From positions 18,843,755 to 18,907,754 of the forward strand of contig CM035808.1 in NCBI GenBank assembly GCA_020466095.1: a stretch of 64,000 nucleotides of DNA, read 5' to 3'. The stretch comes from Chlorops oryzae. Its lineage: Eukaryota > Arthropoda > Insecta > Diptera > Chloropidae. Positions 24,801 through 39,800 of this stretch are shown piece by piece; positions within the stretch are counted from its first letter, which is position 1, and the number at the start of each line of letters is the position of its first letter. The notes under the pieces were generated by a model that saw nothing but the letters and a program-made list of their open reading frames with translations, ran no database searches and had not been told where the DNA came from. The position numbers and the translations under genes are program-made.

Positions 24801-27800
24801 ACAAAGTTTCAGAATGTTAGCTCTTTATTTCTGTGAAAAAAGTAAACTTTTACACTTTTTGTATCGCGGGTGCAACAAGTCAACAGTGTATTTTAGGAAT
24901 CAATAATACTTAAAAAATAACAACATATATTAACTTTTTTTGGAACGCGAGGATAAATAAATATTCTCACTTCAATTTGGTCGGCAAAATGTAACCTCAA
25001 ACTGTCGGCAACGGCTGTTTTGTGACAGTTTAAAAAGGTATGACTTTAAAGTTTTGTCAGGACTTTTGAATAGTATTATTTTCAAACGCGCCTATAAATG
25101 AAATATGGAGTTAAATCAAATATAAATAAATTTAATATTAAATTTCGACTTTCTTCTTTGTACTATTGACAAAAAAAAACCACTTTTATCGTAATTAAAA
25201 AAATATTATCGGAAATCGTGTATAGCGGAATCGCCCTGAGGTCGGTTGGAGGGGGCGGCTTTTCCTGCATTGTGCCCCTTCGTTCCCCGGGCGCCGAAAT
25301 GTCTCGCTACGCCACTGCTTGGTTCATCGCGCAAAGCGGTTGTTGGCCGGTTTTTACAAACTTTTTTGAGAGACCCAAGTACTGGAGGTACCATTATTGA
25401 TGGATTGATCTAATACATTTTTTTTGAGGATGTCTCTGTGACTAAAAAAGAAGTCCATATGCCAACTATACCATTTGCCATGCCATCGAAACATCTTTAA
25501 AATTTTATGTTTTAGAACAGTTTCAGTGATTTTCTTAGCACACCCTAGTACAGGAGATACCCTTAAAAATGATCCAATTTGGTCCATTCGTGAACTTGTT
25601 CTTACTCATGTTCCAGCGAACACGCATACCAAATTTCGAGCGCAACTCCTTCGATAAGAAAACTGGAAAAACATATACATTTTGTCTGGTCTATCTCGCA
25701 TCTTCCTGGATGTTACATACAACCGCACCAATGCAATATACCCTCGGCTAAAGTAGCTTCCCATCGAACCTTACCATGTTCAACATACATACGTTGAATT
25801 GAAAAATCCAAAAAAAAAAAAAAAAAATAATGGAATATTAAAGAAGAAATCATTTTCAAAAACGTGCTTCTTGACTTAATATCCTGTATTTTTTCCACGG
25901 GAAATCCTTTTAAAACTCTTTCTCAAAGCCAGTGTTGATTGATTCTCACGTGTGTTGTAATTCGATCTTGTGTATGCAAGATCGTGCCAAGTGACTGCAT
26001 CCGTTCGAATTGCCTTAACGAAGCACGTGCATAAATTTTAAGAACACTTCCGAAGTTTTATTGGAGATCTTATAATGAACTGAAATCGATACTCATTTTT
26101 GAGCTTGTATCCAAAGTGACTCTCTCTGCTAAAAATCCCAAAAAGCATCACCTTATTATATATGTACCTACGTTAACATATGCATGCATGTACGTTTTAA
26201 TGAAACATGCGCAGCAGTGCAATTATGTGTGCACTTTATTACAATGCATGTATGTAGGTATGTATGTAGCTACTTCCACATTTCAAACCCTTGTTCACAT
26301 ACACTATCCTTTTGTTCGCTAAGAATTTGTTTCCTGCTCCGATTTTTTCCAAATCACCCTCAATTTATAAATCAATGTAATTAGCAGAAAGACGTCCCAT
26401 GCAGGTACATACAGTATGCTATGCAGAGCGCTACATTTGCACATTCTTTAGAGCTTCGTTTTTCATCATTAAATCAAAGGATCATTAATTGATTCGCTTC
26501 TGTCATTAAATTATAAAATACCATTTACGAGGAATTTTTAATTTCCAGAATTTTTCTTTTGTTAGCTCTCTCGCTAGCCTCCCGAGTACCTATTGAACGA
26601 ACGAAGTTTCTCACAATCGAAATCACTGCAAAACCTCATGTAGCGTACCTTATCAAAGTCATTTAATGTAATTCGCAAAGTGCAAAGCATGAAAGAAACA
26701 AACAAATTCGAACGTGCCAAAACCATGAACTGAAAAAATAATAAACTTCAAAAAAAAAAAAAAAAAAAGGATCAATGCGAAAAGGCAACGAAAACAAAAT
26801 GTTTCAGACAGCTTAAGCGTTAAGCCAAGGAACAGGAATGCCGCACGATACTATTAACAGCAACCACCACTTGTGCCTGTGTCCTGCAGGAACAGGAAGT
26901 AAACAAAAACCAAGAGCAGACATTTTTAGGGGTCTTTGAGCCAGAGCACGCACCTCACCGAATCACCCCACAAAAGAAGAGACAATGCAGCGCCAGCCAG
27001 AATATCGTATCCGAGTACGCATCTACATAATGCGTGTATACATACATACATATATACAATATAACATGTCTGTATGTAATCCATATAATAATAAATGTGC
27101 CGAGCACGCAATGATTCGGTTGACGACCTCTGTGCAATACAACATTCTAAAATTGTGCACAAATACAGACAGACACCGTTACTAAAAAGGGAGCGGCTTT
27201 TTTTATGTAGTAGTATAAGTATTGTAGTACCTTGAATTTACAGGCCATCGCCACCCACTTTTCCTATTCAATCGATTCCTTTCTGAACTACTCCCCCCCT
27301 TCTAGGCATTCACCAATGGGAAAATTCAAGAGTTCCGGTTCAAGACGAGCAAAATTAGAGAATACTGTTGATTTTATGATCCACAACATAAGATTGTTGT
27401 TCAAAGGATGAAAGTCCTATTTTTTTTTTTAAGATCGCACGTAGGTAGTTACTACAAATCATAACATTTTTCTCCTTCCATTAAAAGTTCAAAAATATCC
27501 AAATAACATACGTTCGATTTTAAAACAGACAAAATGATTTCATTGCATGAAGGGCCATTTAAAATAAAAATAAAATAAAAATAATTAAAAAATTATTTTA
27601 AAAAAAATGCCCAATTTTTGCATATATTTCCGGCAGTTATAAACTGTTATACAAGAGAATAACAAAAGCAAATGAAACCTCCAAAATGGCCGTACTCTAC
27701 TTTGATTCCAGTGTTGTTCTACTTTTCATTTGAGAACCAGAGGGATCTAGCAGTCGTTTCGAATCACGATTCAGCATGAATGAATTGATAATGTTATGTT

Positions 27801-30800
27801 AAAAGGAGTTATGTTCAGCACATATAATGATAAACCATTTAGTAATTTTCTTTTCCAGCAGTATTTTGAAGCCTCAAAGCCACAAAAAAATTTCTATTTA
27901 AAAAAAATCAATTCAAATCATTAGAAATGAATCAATCGTGTGTGCGGGCGCACGCACGTATAAATCCCCGTACATGAAAGTCTATGGCCAGCCTTAACGC
28001 TCAGAGAGTGCGCGCTATTTTATGAGAGAGCAATTTTGTTGTTTGTAGAGAATTTCCGTTCCCCGCAGCGAGATTTCAGAGTTGCATTACGATTTCATAC
28101 GAAGACAAGCACGAGCGTATTCAATCACTATCTCGAGCTCGGTGAGAACGGTTGCTTCGCGCACAAGTCGGACCTTTGTTCTTAAATCGCTATATATATA
28201 TATATATAGATACAGAAAAAATAATTTCAATTTAATTTGCTCGAGAATATACATCGGGTGTGAAAATTCGCGAACATAAAAAATCTTCCGTTGTGTAATC
28301 GAGCACGAGCGTGAAAAGTCTTGCGACACGAACCGTTCCGTTTGTGTGCGTGTGTGTAAAAAGAATTTGGTGAAAAATCAATAAATCGATCGAAGGAAAT
28401 TCGGTGGAAAGCAAAGCAAAGCAAAGCAAAGCAAAAGAAAAGCAACGCGACACGAATTCTTTTTAAAGGTTCCAGCATACAAGTGAGTATCATGCGATGT
28501 GTATACATACATGCGTAGTACGGTCCCAGGGCTGCCGTCGACGCTTTACCGCTTCGTTTCGAGAAATTCATGAAAAACGACGACAACCCTGTCCGATGGC
28601 TTGCTCTCGCTTTGTTTTTCCTCGCTTAGGGCTCGAATACACTATACAAGCAATTGCACAAACCCATGTTTGTACAAGCATGTTGTGCCGTGCCTATACC
28701 TGTTTGTGCTTGCGCGTACATCAAAAAAATTTTAACTTTCGGCTATGTTTGTACAAGCGATTTGTGCGGTATGTGGGGTAAATAAATCATCTCGATGTTA
28801 ATGTGGACTGAAAATGTTCGCGCGTGCATGGTTCTTCGGAGGATCTAACGATAAAATTCATGGATTTGTGCAAATGCTTGTATACATTTGAGAATTTTCA
28901 TCTAGAACAAAAAGTTTGCATAGAAATTAAGGCAGCAACATTTTAATGTCGAAAACATGATAAATAAATAATTATTCATTTGATTTAGGATAATATACTC
29001 AAGTTCTGGTCATTTGCACATTCTTATTAAAAATTGCTTTTCTTTTTTTGTTTTTTCTTTTCTTTTCAAATTTTTACAAATCCAAACAAACAAACAAAAT
29101 ATGCAAACACATCCTTCAACAAACAACCGAAACCGAACGAACGCACTCGAACGACACCGAAAACCTCACCACTCGACGAAACTCATCCGTTTTATCCTTA
29201 TCCATATGTCTTGGTCTCTGTCTACACCTACCCCCGATAAAGTGGATTTCATGATGGCAAACACTGGTGTTGGTCCCATTGATACTCAGACCCAACTAAT
29301 GCAGAACGCCGCCACCGCTGCCGCCGCCGCTGCCGCAGCAGCCAATGCTGCGCCAGTTCAGTCTGCTGCCGCTGCTGCAGCTGCCGCGCAGTTGCAACAG
29401 CAGCAGCAGGTGCAACAGGCGATACTGCAAGTGCAGCAACAGCAAACGCAGCAAGCTGTCGCCGCAGCAGCCGCCGCTGTTACCCAACAGCTGCAGCAAG
29501 GTGCCGTCAACGGCAATGGAGCCGGCCCACAGAACGGCACAAATGGCTCGAATGAAACGCGCACCAATTTGATTGTCAACTATTTGCCACAAACGATGAC
29601 CGAAGATGAAATACGCGCTCTATTCTCGAGTGTCGGCGAGATCGAATCGGTTAAATTGATACGCGATAAATCTCAGGCATTCATTGACCCATTGAATCCG
29701 CAAGGACCGAAGGGACAAAGCTTGGGCTATGGATTCGTTAATTACGTACGGGCTCAAGATGCCGAGCAGGCCGTTAACGTTTTGAATGGTCTGCGATTGC
29801 AGAATAAAACAATTAAGGTATCATTCGCACGTCCATCGTCTGATGCTATCAAGGGTGCAAATTTATATGTCTCCGGTTTGCCAAAATCGATGACACAAGA
29901 GGACCTTGAGGCTATTTTCGCTCCATACGGAGCGATTATAACATCACGAATCTTGACAAATGCAGGCAGCGACTCACAGACAAAAGGTGTCGGTTTCATA
30001 CGCTTCGATAAACGGGAAGAGGCTACACGTGCTATCATCGCTTTGAATGGAACAACTCCGTCTGGGTGCACCGATCCAATTGTTGTCAAATTCTCGAATA
30101 CACCTGGCAGCACCAGCAAGATCATTCAACCGCAATTGCCAGCCTTCCTTAATCCACAGCTGGTTCGTCGTATTGGCGGGGCTATGCATACGCCCGTCAA
30201 TAAGGGACTTGCACGCTTTTCGCCCATGGCCGGCGATATGCTCGATGTTATGTTGCCCAACGGTCTTGGTGCAGCGGCGGCAGCGGCCAACTCTCTGGCC
30301 ACTGGGCCTGGCGGTGCGTACCCTATTTTCATATATAACTTAGCGCCAGAGACAGAGGAAGCATCACTCTGGCAACTATTTGGCCCCTTCGGTGCAGTGC
30401 AATCGGTGAAGATCGTCAAAGATCCCACCACATCTCAGTGCAAAGGTTACGGCTTCGTTTCCATGACCAACTACGATGAAGCGGCAATGGCAATACGCGC
30501 ACTTAACGGCTACACCTTGGGCAATCGGGTGTTACAAGTCAGCTTCAAAACGAATAAATCGAAGTAAGAAGGTTCTGCTGCTTGTCGTCGTCGTCGTCAT
30601 CGTCGTCGTCTTCGCCGCCGCCGTCGTCGTCAGATTTTAAATTAATAACGATGATTAAATTAGGTTTAGAAAAGAAAAAAAGATACGCATGTGTGTGGTG
30701 GTGCTAATGCCGAAATCGCGCCAAGCACAAAGCTCCATTTCTAAAAGGATTGCGCTATCTTCGCACGAGTTATGACTATGTATTTATATATGATTTTTAT

Positions 30801-33800
30801 TTTATTTTTCACTCTTTTTTTTTTTTCTTATATATGTAAGCTCAGACTATTGTGTGTAGTATAATGGTGTAGAAGCATAACGCTGCATGAACTATATGTT
30901 TTATGTCTAGAACGTAAGTTGAAGTTTAACTTAAACAATTAATTTTTTCTTTTTTTTTTTTTTTTACTTATTTTAGTGTAAGTTAGTTGTGTTATCAATA
31001 GCGAAGAAAAAGAATGCTTAAGCAAATAACAAAATAGAAAATTGTTAGGAAAAGAGAAAAACAGGGAAGATTCATACGCCTTCGGAGGGAAGAAGCTGCG
31101 ATTAATCTTTTCAACCCTTATAGACAACAGGCAACGCCCGCCAACGCCCACCCACCCTAATATGGATATTGTTCAAAATGGCTACCTTTTTCAAGGGTGT
31201 TTCAGATGCATGCAACTAACGGTTGCCATTGAAACGAACGACGTTTTTTTTTTACATAATTTTACTGCTCTATCGTTGAACCATCTATTTGATTGCGCTT
31301 TGCGGCATTTTAAGCTGAAAACCTCATTCGAGACTACGTGAATGTTGAGTTATGAATAGAGAAATTTTTTTTTTCAGTGCACTAAAACATGTTTTAAAAT
31401 TTGGCTTTTCCGGGAAAATCCATATTTATATGCAGTTGTAAGCAAATCATTTTGTTATAATTTTCAGCATGTGAAAACATTTTGCAGAAGTTTCTCGTCA
31501 ACTTCGAGCTTTCTCCTTTTGAGAGTTTTAATTCTGATTCAAAATTCTATCAAGCAGTGACATTTGAAGTTATCCTACGCATCGCAGAACTTTCCTTCGT
31601 GTATTTTGCAATGGAATGTGTACTAAGGCTGCGAGACTTAAATAAATTAATCAAATAAAAGCTATTTTGAACAAGTGCCGGGAACAAATGGCATAACATC
31701 GTTTTTAACCCTTCGTTGGCGTATGTTTAATATAAAAATTCTGAACTACGATTTAATATATTTAGACAAAGAAATCAACATAAAAAATATCGCATAAAAA
31801 CTGTGCACAAAAAAAATATATTGAAAATAATGACTATTACGAAATTCAATCGTAAAAAAGTGAAACACTCAATCTTCCACAAAAAGAATTTAGTTTAAGG
31901 TTTTGAAAGTTTTAACGGTAACTCTGTTGCTTTCATATTATAAAACTTCTCGTTTCAAAATATATATATTTATATATCTTTTTTTTTTTTTTGGATGTAA
32001 CTTAAGTAAAAAAAAAAAAAAAAACTATAAAGTTAAATGTTGTGAACTTTTTTTACTTAAAGAAAAATACAAAAACAATAATTAAGGAGGCTGCAACAGT
32101 ATTACAGAGAAAAACGAATTATAAGGAAAAGCAAAATAAGCTACTTAATCACTTTTAGTAGTTAAAAACGATTAGCAATAATGTCAATGAAAGAATTGCA
32201 CATACAAAATTAATATAATAATGAAAGCAAAAATCGATTGAGTGAACGACGTCTAAATTATGAAGAAGCAGAAAAAAAACGTTTTTACACATTTAATAGC
32301 GAAAATTCAGTATCAAGAAAGAACAATAAATATTAAAAAAATGATAAGTAATGTTTTAAAAGTAAATCGATCGCGCAAATTAAGCAAAAAAAAAAAAAAA
32401 AAATTAAAACTATAAAGTCACTACTAATGTTTAAAACAACATGGAATTAAGCAAAAAAAAAAAAATTTTTTTTTTAAGAAAATCCAGAACTGAATTGCTT
32501 CGAAGGATTTTAGACGCTAAAATCGTCTACCCTCGAAGACGTTTTCAGTAGGAAAATTGCGAAAAAAAAAGCACAAAATCAATAACATTTTTGCTTTTCT
32601 TATCTATTTCTTTATTTTATTTCAATTCGTTTGCCTGTAGAACTGAAAATAATAAAAATTGATTTGAGTTTACTCTTCAATTGCAAAAAATTATCTAAAA
32701 AAAAAAACTGTTAAAATCCAAATTCCGCAAGCTTAATTTTTAAAATTGAGTATTGTTGCTATTTTCAAATTGTTTAAGTTTGTCGTAACAGTTGTTGGTG
32801 ATTTCTTTATGTTGATTTCTTTATTTAATTTTTAAAGCGTACCGATATTCAGTTTGTAAACGAAAAAAAAAAAAAACAACCATTTATCCAGTCCCCTAAA
32901 GCGCCCACTTATTTTATTGTATAACACATTTTAGTACAAAGTTGAATCCAAAAAAAAAAAATTACGTTTTCTTTTCTTAAATATTTAAAATGTTGGCGTT
33001 TTTGAGTTCAGTTACTTTATTAATTTCTGTAAATTGTGTGTCATCAAGCTCTGGTTGACATTTTCGAAATGATTCAAGAAGTTGAGCTGATATATATATG
33101 AACATGACATCAATAATATTTAAACATTTAGAAGCTCTCCCGCAACTCTATACAAAAGCGTTTATTCTTTCGAAATTGTAATACCAGTGCTGCCAAGAAC
33201 CAGTTTCGTACTAAAGTAGCTTAAATCGGATATCATTTAAGTTTTTTCTTTTTTTTTTTTTATAAACTTATTCTCTGAGTGTAATAGCTTATCAAAAACT
33301 AATCTAATAAGAAATGAACAATCCAAGCAGGCACACAGAGACAAGTAATAATTAGAGAATCCAATATGAAGAAAATATGCAAAAGAAAATCTAGTCAAAG
33401 AATACAATAGTGCAAAAAGGGAAGAAAATACAGTGGCATCGGATTAAGTTTTGGGTACAATCTTATTATGAAAAAAACAAAAAAAAATTACTAAATATTG
33501 AGCAATCAATTGCATGAGAACTACTACTACTATAACAATCATTGAAAAACTAATTAAGCAAAAATCCAAAAAAAAAAATATCCCTGAAAAAGAAAAAATC
33601 AAATTGCACTAAAAAATTGTAATTAAAAGTTCTATAGAACTCAAGTACGGATCTAAAGAAAATCCAACTGAATGAATTGTGCTATTTGAGCATTGGTAAA
33701 TGAAACCGAATGGAAATTAGTACTGAACTTGTGAAATGATCGAATGTTGAAGAAACAAACAAAGAAAAAACCTGCTTGTATAACAATTTTTCACGGGAAG

Positions 33801-36800
33801 TTTGGAAACTATGAAAACTTCCTCTTGATCTTTTCCGTTTTCATAATCGAAATTTGGGAATCACAACTTCTCTGGCAACTATCTTTATATTTTAAAGGTT
33901 TCGATTTCCCTTAGGCTAAATTATTTATTCAGTTATTAAGTTACAAACAAAAAAGAAGCATCTACAGAGAACGTGAGGAGCTTTCTTCGAACAAAATAGT
34001 CGATTCAATTAATATTAATTGAAAAAGTAAGGTTGTTGTGTTGAGGAAATTTTTAAACCGCCAGAAAAAAGTTGCATTCAAACATCATACAAAGCTGTTT
34101 TGTTAATATAAGTTGGATGCTAACGAGGACTGTAAATGAAAAATAAGACCAGTATGTTGATACAATTATTTAAAGTCCTTGTCAGCACTGCTTTTATACT
34201 AAGCACACTAAAACTGCTGTGTGACTGAAACAAAAGCATGATAAAATTCTTTAAAGCACTTTCAAAAGGTTGAAAAAACTTCAAGAGTTGTAACGCAAAG
34301 AAATATTCACGGCCAATACATAACACATCATTTTAATTTGAGATACATAAATTTCTCTATCATTTCTCCTATTCATAATAGCGTACCATATACAATAATG
34401 CGAACGAGCTTATGTATGCGTTACACTTTTCCATAAAACATGCAACAAAAAAAAAAAAAAAAAAAATAAAAAAAAAACGAAAACAAAAACATATATTTCT
34501 CCTTTTAGTTTCAGTGTTCATTTTACATTATTTTAGTTTTTAGTAGTTTCTTCTGTTTTCTTATTTAATATATAAACCATGTACTAATGCAAATATATCA
34601 AATATTTTTATTTTATAATTTTTTTTAGTACATAATTGCATTTTGGTGTATAATTTTCAGTTGTCGCGCGTTGGGAAAACTGTTATTTTGTATATAAACT
34701 TTTTATTTTATATACTTTTGGGTAATTTTTTTTTTTTATTGAGCTTCTACATATACATAAAATTATCCACATTTTATTTACTGTAAGAAGTAAGGTAATG
34801 CATGTTCGAATAATTATGTAGAAAAAGACACACCGTGCTTTAAAAAAAAAAAAACAGAAAAATTGTGTTACCTTGCTTCATTATTATTATTTTAATAGCA
34901 ATATAATTTGTAATATTAATTTTTTTTCTGACAATTATGATAGGGGTATTCACGATTGTGTCGGTATCCAGGCTAAGATAAAAGAATGTTGCAGAAAAAA
35001 TATGCTCGCTATCTATGCGAGGAAAAGATTCGATTCAAAGATTTCTTTTTCAAATGTTGATGCACTTTTCAATTTTTGATTTTCCGAAAGCTAACGAGTA
35101 TAAATTATAGCACGCAGACGAGACCGATGTGAATATCTTTATTTATTTTTAATGTCTGGGTTTTTTTTTCAATGTTTACTGTATAAGGATTTAAAATACA
35201 AACGGTCAGTGTGTTGGGAAGACCCCTTTTTATTATTTTTAGTTAAATGTTGAGCTTTAATTTCATGCTAGAAGAGATAGAAATGTTTATCTCTCAGTAA
35301 AATTTAAGCTCAACATTTTTAATTTTAACGAGTTTTTAATTTTTTTCAGCTTTTATTTTAAGTTAAACTTATTATTATTTTTTTTTTATCAACGAACTAA
35401 AGGATTGTCATAAATGGGTTTTAGTTATATATATCAAATAATATTTTTTTTTTTGTAAGCAAACCTTCAATAATATTCCTATATGTCTAAAATATTTTTT
35501 TTATCTTTTTTTTTCGTATGTTTACCCAATTCGACTTGGTTTTGTTTTACATTATATATTTGTCTTTTAATTTTAGTTTCGTTTTCTTTTAGTAATATGA
35601 AATAGTAATTTTAACTTTTTATGATTTAATTACTTTTTAAACATACTTTTCTGTTCTTAATTATAAAAAGGCTACACAACAACATTGAATGCAATTTTAC
35701 ATATTTTCGTTCTTTAATAAAACAATATTTATTTATAGTGTCAAAAAAAGAAAAAAAAATTTTGTTTTTGTTTTTATTTTATTTTTCAGTTTCGGATATC
35801 ATTGCAATAATTTTTATTATATTTATTATCCGTCTAATTTTGTCTTTCATTTTTTGTCTTTCATTTATTTTCTTCACTCATACAAAAAAAAAAAAAAAAT
35901 CGTTTCTCTTGCTGTTTTGGGACCGCTTCTTTCTTGTCATTTCTGTCCTTTTTTTAACGTTATTAAATCTCTTTTAGCCTTTCGTGTTTTGATATGTTTT
36001 TTCATTGCCGTTTTCATATTATACATACCTACATATATGTATATTTTGTGAAGAAAAAATTCCATCGCCCTAAGGAGGTTGAATCGAAAATTCATTGAAT
36101 TAAACCGATCAAATCTAAAATTTAGTGATGAGTTTACCTTTGAGAATGATTTCATCAACTAGAAGAGTTTTACAAAAGCTTAGAAAAGTGTTTGAACATT
36201 TTTAATTAACCTTTGAACATTACAAATTTGGTATGCGTCGATTAATATTCACACGAGTGTTCAGTTTCGGTTTTCCTTCGAAAATTCTTCAGTGTTACTA
36301 ATTTTTTCCCATTTTTCTCAATTCCTAAATAAGTCCATTAAAAAAAAAAAATCCCCCCTCAGAATAGTAGTGCATCATGAATTTAGTCTTTCTGTTCCTG
36401 TTCCTGTTTCCGTTTCCACAAGCAATATGCTTTTACTGTTCTTCTAGCTCTTCTCTCTGTTTTTCCTAATCTTCCACGTAGCTTTATTCTATTATTAATT
36501 TATTTTAAAGTAAATAACATTTAATTTTAAGTTAACGCACGAAATACTTCGATTCTCAACAGGAACAACATTCTAGTCAATGCAAATTAAAGCAACATGG
36601 ATCTCAAAATCACTTGATGCAGTATTTTGTTGAATAATTACTTTTTTTATTTATATATATTAATTTAAAAATTATCTTTTCGAATATAAAAATTAGAAAT
36701 TTTCGAAGCTAGTCAAAAGAAAAAAAAAAAGTCAAAAGACATTTTAGTTCTAAGAGTTTTATCCTTATGACTATTTTTATAGTTTCACGGAAAAGGAAAA

Positions 36801-39800
36801 CGTTCAAAAGGTGTTCAACTATGCATTCCACACAATAAGAAATCATAACAAAATATTTCCCAAAATGTTCGAAGTGATAGTAAGAAGTAAGTGTACACGA
36901 ATGATCTTAAGATGCCCAAAGGAAGTCATTAAAAAAAAAAAATTATGAAAAAGAACTCACGGCAAAGCAAAATGGAAATACTCATTATGTTATAACAAAA
37001 AGATAAAGACAAGAAAAAAGCATCAAGAAAATTCGAGCAACGTTCAAAATGCAAATTATTGTATATGCTTATAATTAGTTGATTGATTATTTATACAACT
37101 TTCTTCGTACATCATTCATTTCAAACGTTAGACAGAATTTTCTATGTAACAACCGTTTTATGAATACAATTACAATTATGATTATCATTATTATTATTAT
37201 TATTATTATTATTCATTATTATTCATTATGATTACAATTTACAATTATTATTCTTATTCTTATTTATTAATTATATTAACTTAAATTCACTTAGAACAAA
37301 AGAAAACACTTCAAATGAGTACTTAATAATTTTATTTTTGAATTTATAATTGATTGATATTAAAAAAAAAAAAAAGAAACATTTTCAATGATATTCAAAC
37401 GCAAATTATATGTTATTCTTATTATAGTCCATATATTATATTTCAATGCAAAATAATATTATAAATGATGTATTTATTCCAAAAATAATATTATGAGTTT
37501 CTTTTTTCTTTTCAGCCAAAGTCACTGTATATTTCAATTTCTCTTTCTGTTCTTTTTCTAATTTTCTCTCTGTTCTTTTTTTATGTGCCTTCGTTTTTTC
37601 CACGTGCGTTTTGTTTTATATTTTTCCTTTCCTTAATGTAAGCACAATTTCCCAATTTCCCTGTATGTGTGTATTTCAAAGAATTTACAACAACTATTAT
37701 GGGTTTTTTAAGCGCAGTCAAAATTAATTGAAACTAAAATGGCAATTATTTTTTTCGATCGATATGGTATCATTTTGAAGTTTAAGGGCCGTTTTGTCTC
37801 ATCTTTTTTTTTATCTGTAAATTAAATTATCCTGATGATAATTTCATGGGCCATTCCATGAGATACTGTCACACACCCGTGACAGCCATTCTGACCACAA
37901 ATTGTGTAATTTCAGTGCCTAACGATTGTTAAACGTTTTAAAAATTTTAGATCCTTGAGAATCACGTCTTTTTTTTTTGCAATTATGAGCTAAAACCTCA
38001 AAAATGGGTGTCACGGGTGGGAGCGTATTCATGGAATTACCCTCATATAAAAATTTGATCAATAGTCAAAGAAAATGAAATTTAACTGGCAGATAGAGCT
38101 TAAAAGTAGGATGAGAAAACGGCCCTTAATATTTTAATTACTTAAAAAAAAAAGAAACGTTCTTCTTGATCAAGAATAAAGTTTCCTTGTAAAGCTTTCA
38201 CTTATGGCATAAATGCAGAAAGTTATTGCGTTAAGCAACAATATGTGCGGAATTAAAAGTTGTCAATGTTCATTTTAACTAAGAAAAAATGAAGTTTCCT
38301 GGGGGAATATTTGCCCGAATCACAAGTAAATAAATTCATGGACATTTAGTCCTTAAAAGCACATTTAGCATTCAAATATGTATTAAATTATTTAACCCTT
38401 TCCGGGTAGATTTGTCAAAATTTGTTATAATGATAATCAGGCATGCTGTAGAAATCTAATCCCCATAAAAAAATTCGAAATCTCAAATTTCTATTGAAAT
38501 CACATTGATTTCAAATTTTTTTATTCGGTTTCCAAAGCATGCCTGAATATTCTTTTAAATTTCAATTTATCTGTTGGAAAATATGAGTAATTGCCAGATT
38601 TTTTCAAATTTAAGCACTTTTCCAGAAAATGGAAACTTTTTTTCGGATTTTGTCACGTCCGAATACTCTTATCAAGTAGATTTCAGGCTTAGAGAAAATT
38701 TTTAAAAATTTTGAGAAATGATAAACTCAGCGTTATCTACTCAGAAGATTATATCTACCTAAAAAAAAAAAATTTCAGTTCCTTTTTTTCAAAATTTTTT
38801 TGTCACGTCCGTGCCGAAGTTAAAATATATTTATGAAAACAGTGGTGTCACCATGATAACACAAGCACGATACTGACGCGGATCGCATACTGCGATTTGT
38901 TGTCCGGTCGAGTAATCTATTGAGAAGGTATTATCGCAGTGGTATCATCGATTTACCTCAGTACAGCTAAAATATGATTTTTTGAAACGGTGGTAACATG
39001 GCGATACTACAAAGCTCGAAAGGGTTAATGCCATTTTTTGAAAAACTTGTTTTTTTTCGTTCTAGACTACTTAATAATAATACCGTTAAGGCCATTTAAA
39101 ATCGATTATGAAGTTAACTGTAACCGTTGCGAAATACACAGTGTGGGGCTTAAATTGTAAAAAAAAAAAATTCGATATTTTAATTTTATTACATTAATTT
39201 TTTCTGAATATTGTTTAGTACTTTATTTTTTAGTAAAAAAATATTTTGTTCGAATATTTTTAAAACGCTGACTTTTTGTGTTCAGGTTGTCTCTCGAGCG
39301 GCTAGTGTCATTATTGCAATACTAATTTTTTGGAGCAGTCCTACACCTTTCATCACTGCCAATTAGTCAATCAATGCTGTTAGACGCTGTGCGATGTTTA
39401 TATTTACCAAACTTAGTAAAAAAAAAAAATATAAAAAAAATTCGCAAATCCATTGATGTCATTCCGTTTTAGAAACTCAATATACAGACATGGTCTAGAA
39501 ATCGAACCGCCATAAAAAATTCGAATTTGATTGCTATTGATTTCGAATTTTTTTTATTCGGATTCGATTTGTAGAGCACGCCTCTGACAATTAAAATGAA
39601 AAAAAAAAAAATACTGAATTTTGAAAGTCGTGATATAACCATTGCACAGCAGATGGAAACCTTTAATGTTGAAAAATTCGGCTAGTGTCTCCTATACTAT
39701 GTATACATAAAAATCTACTTGTACTTTATTTGTTCGTCCAGATATTGTCGCTGCTTTTTGCCTTTTTAAGTTACAGTGTGGTCATCGTTTTCACAATGTG

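Noticed and set aside
29014..29250. Upstream extension of the ELAV frame by 79 codons
   Set aside because: It lies in the inferred 5' intron, has the composition of intron sequence and is absent from the Drosophila protein; the split start explains the N-terminus better.
29296..30431. Several frames of 70-120 codons on either strand
   Set aside because: They are shadows of the elav coding exon and its GCN/CAG repeats.
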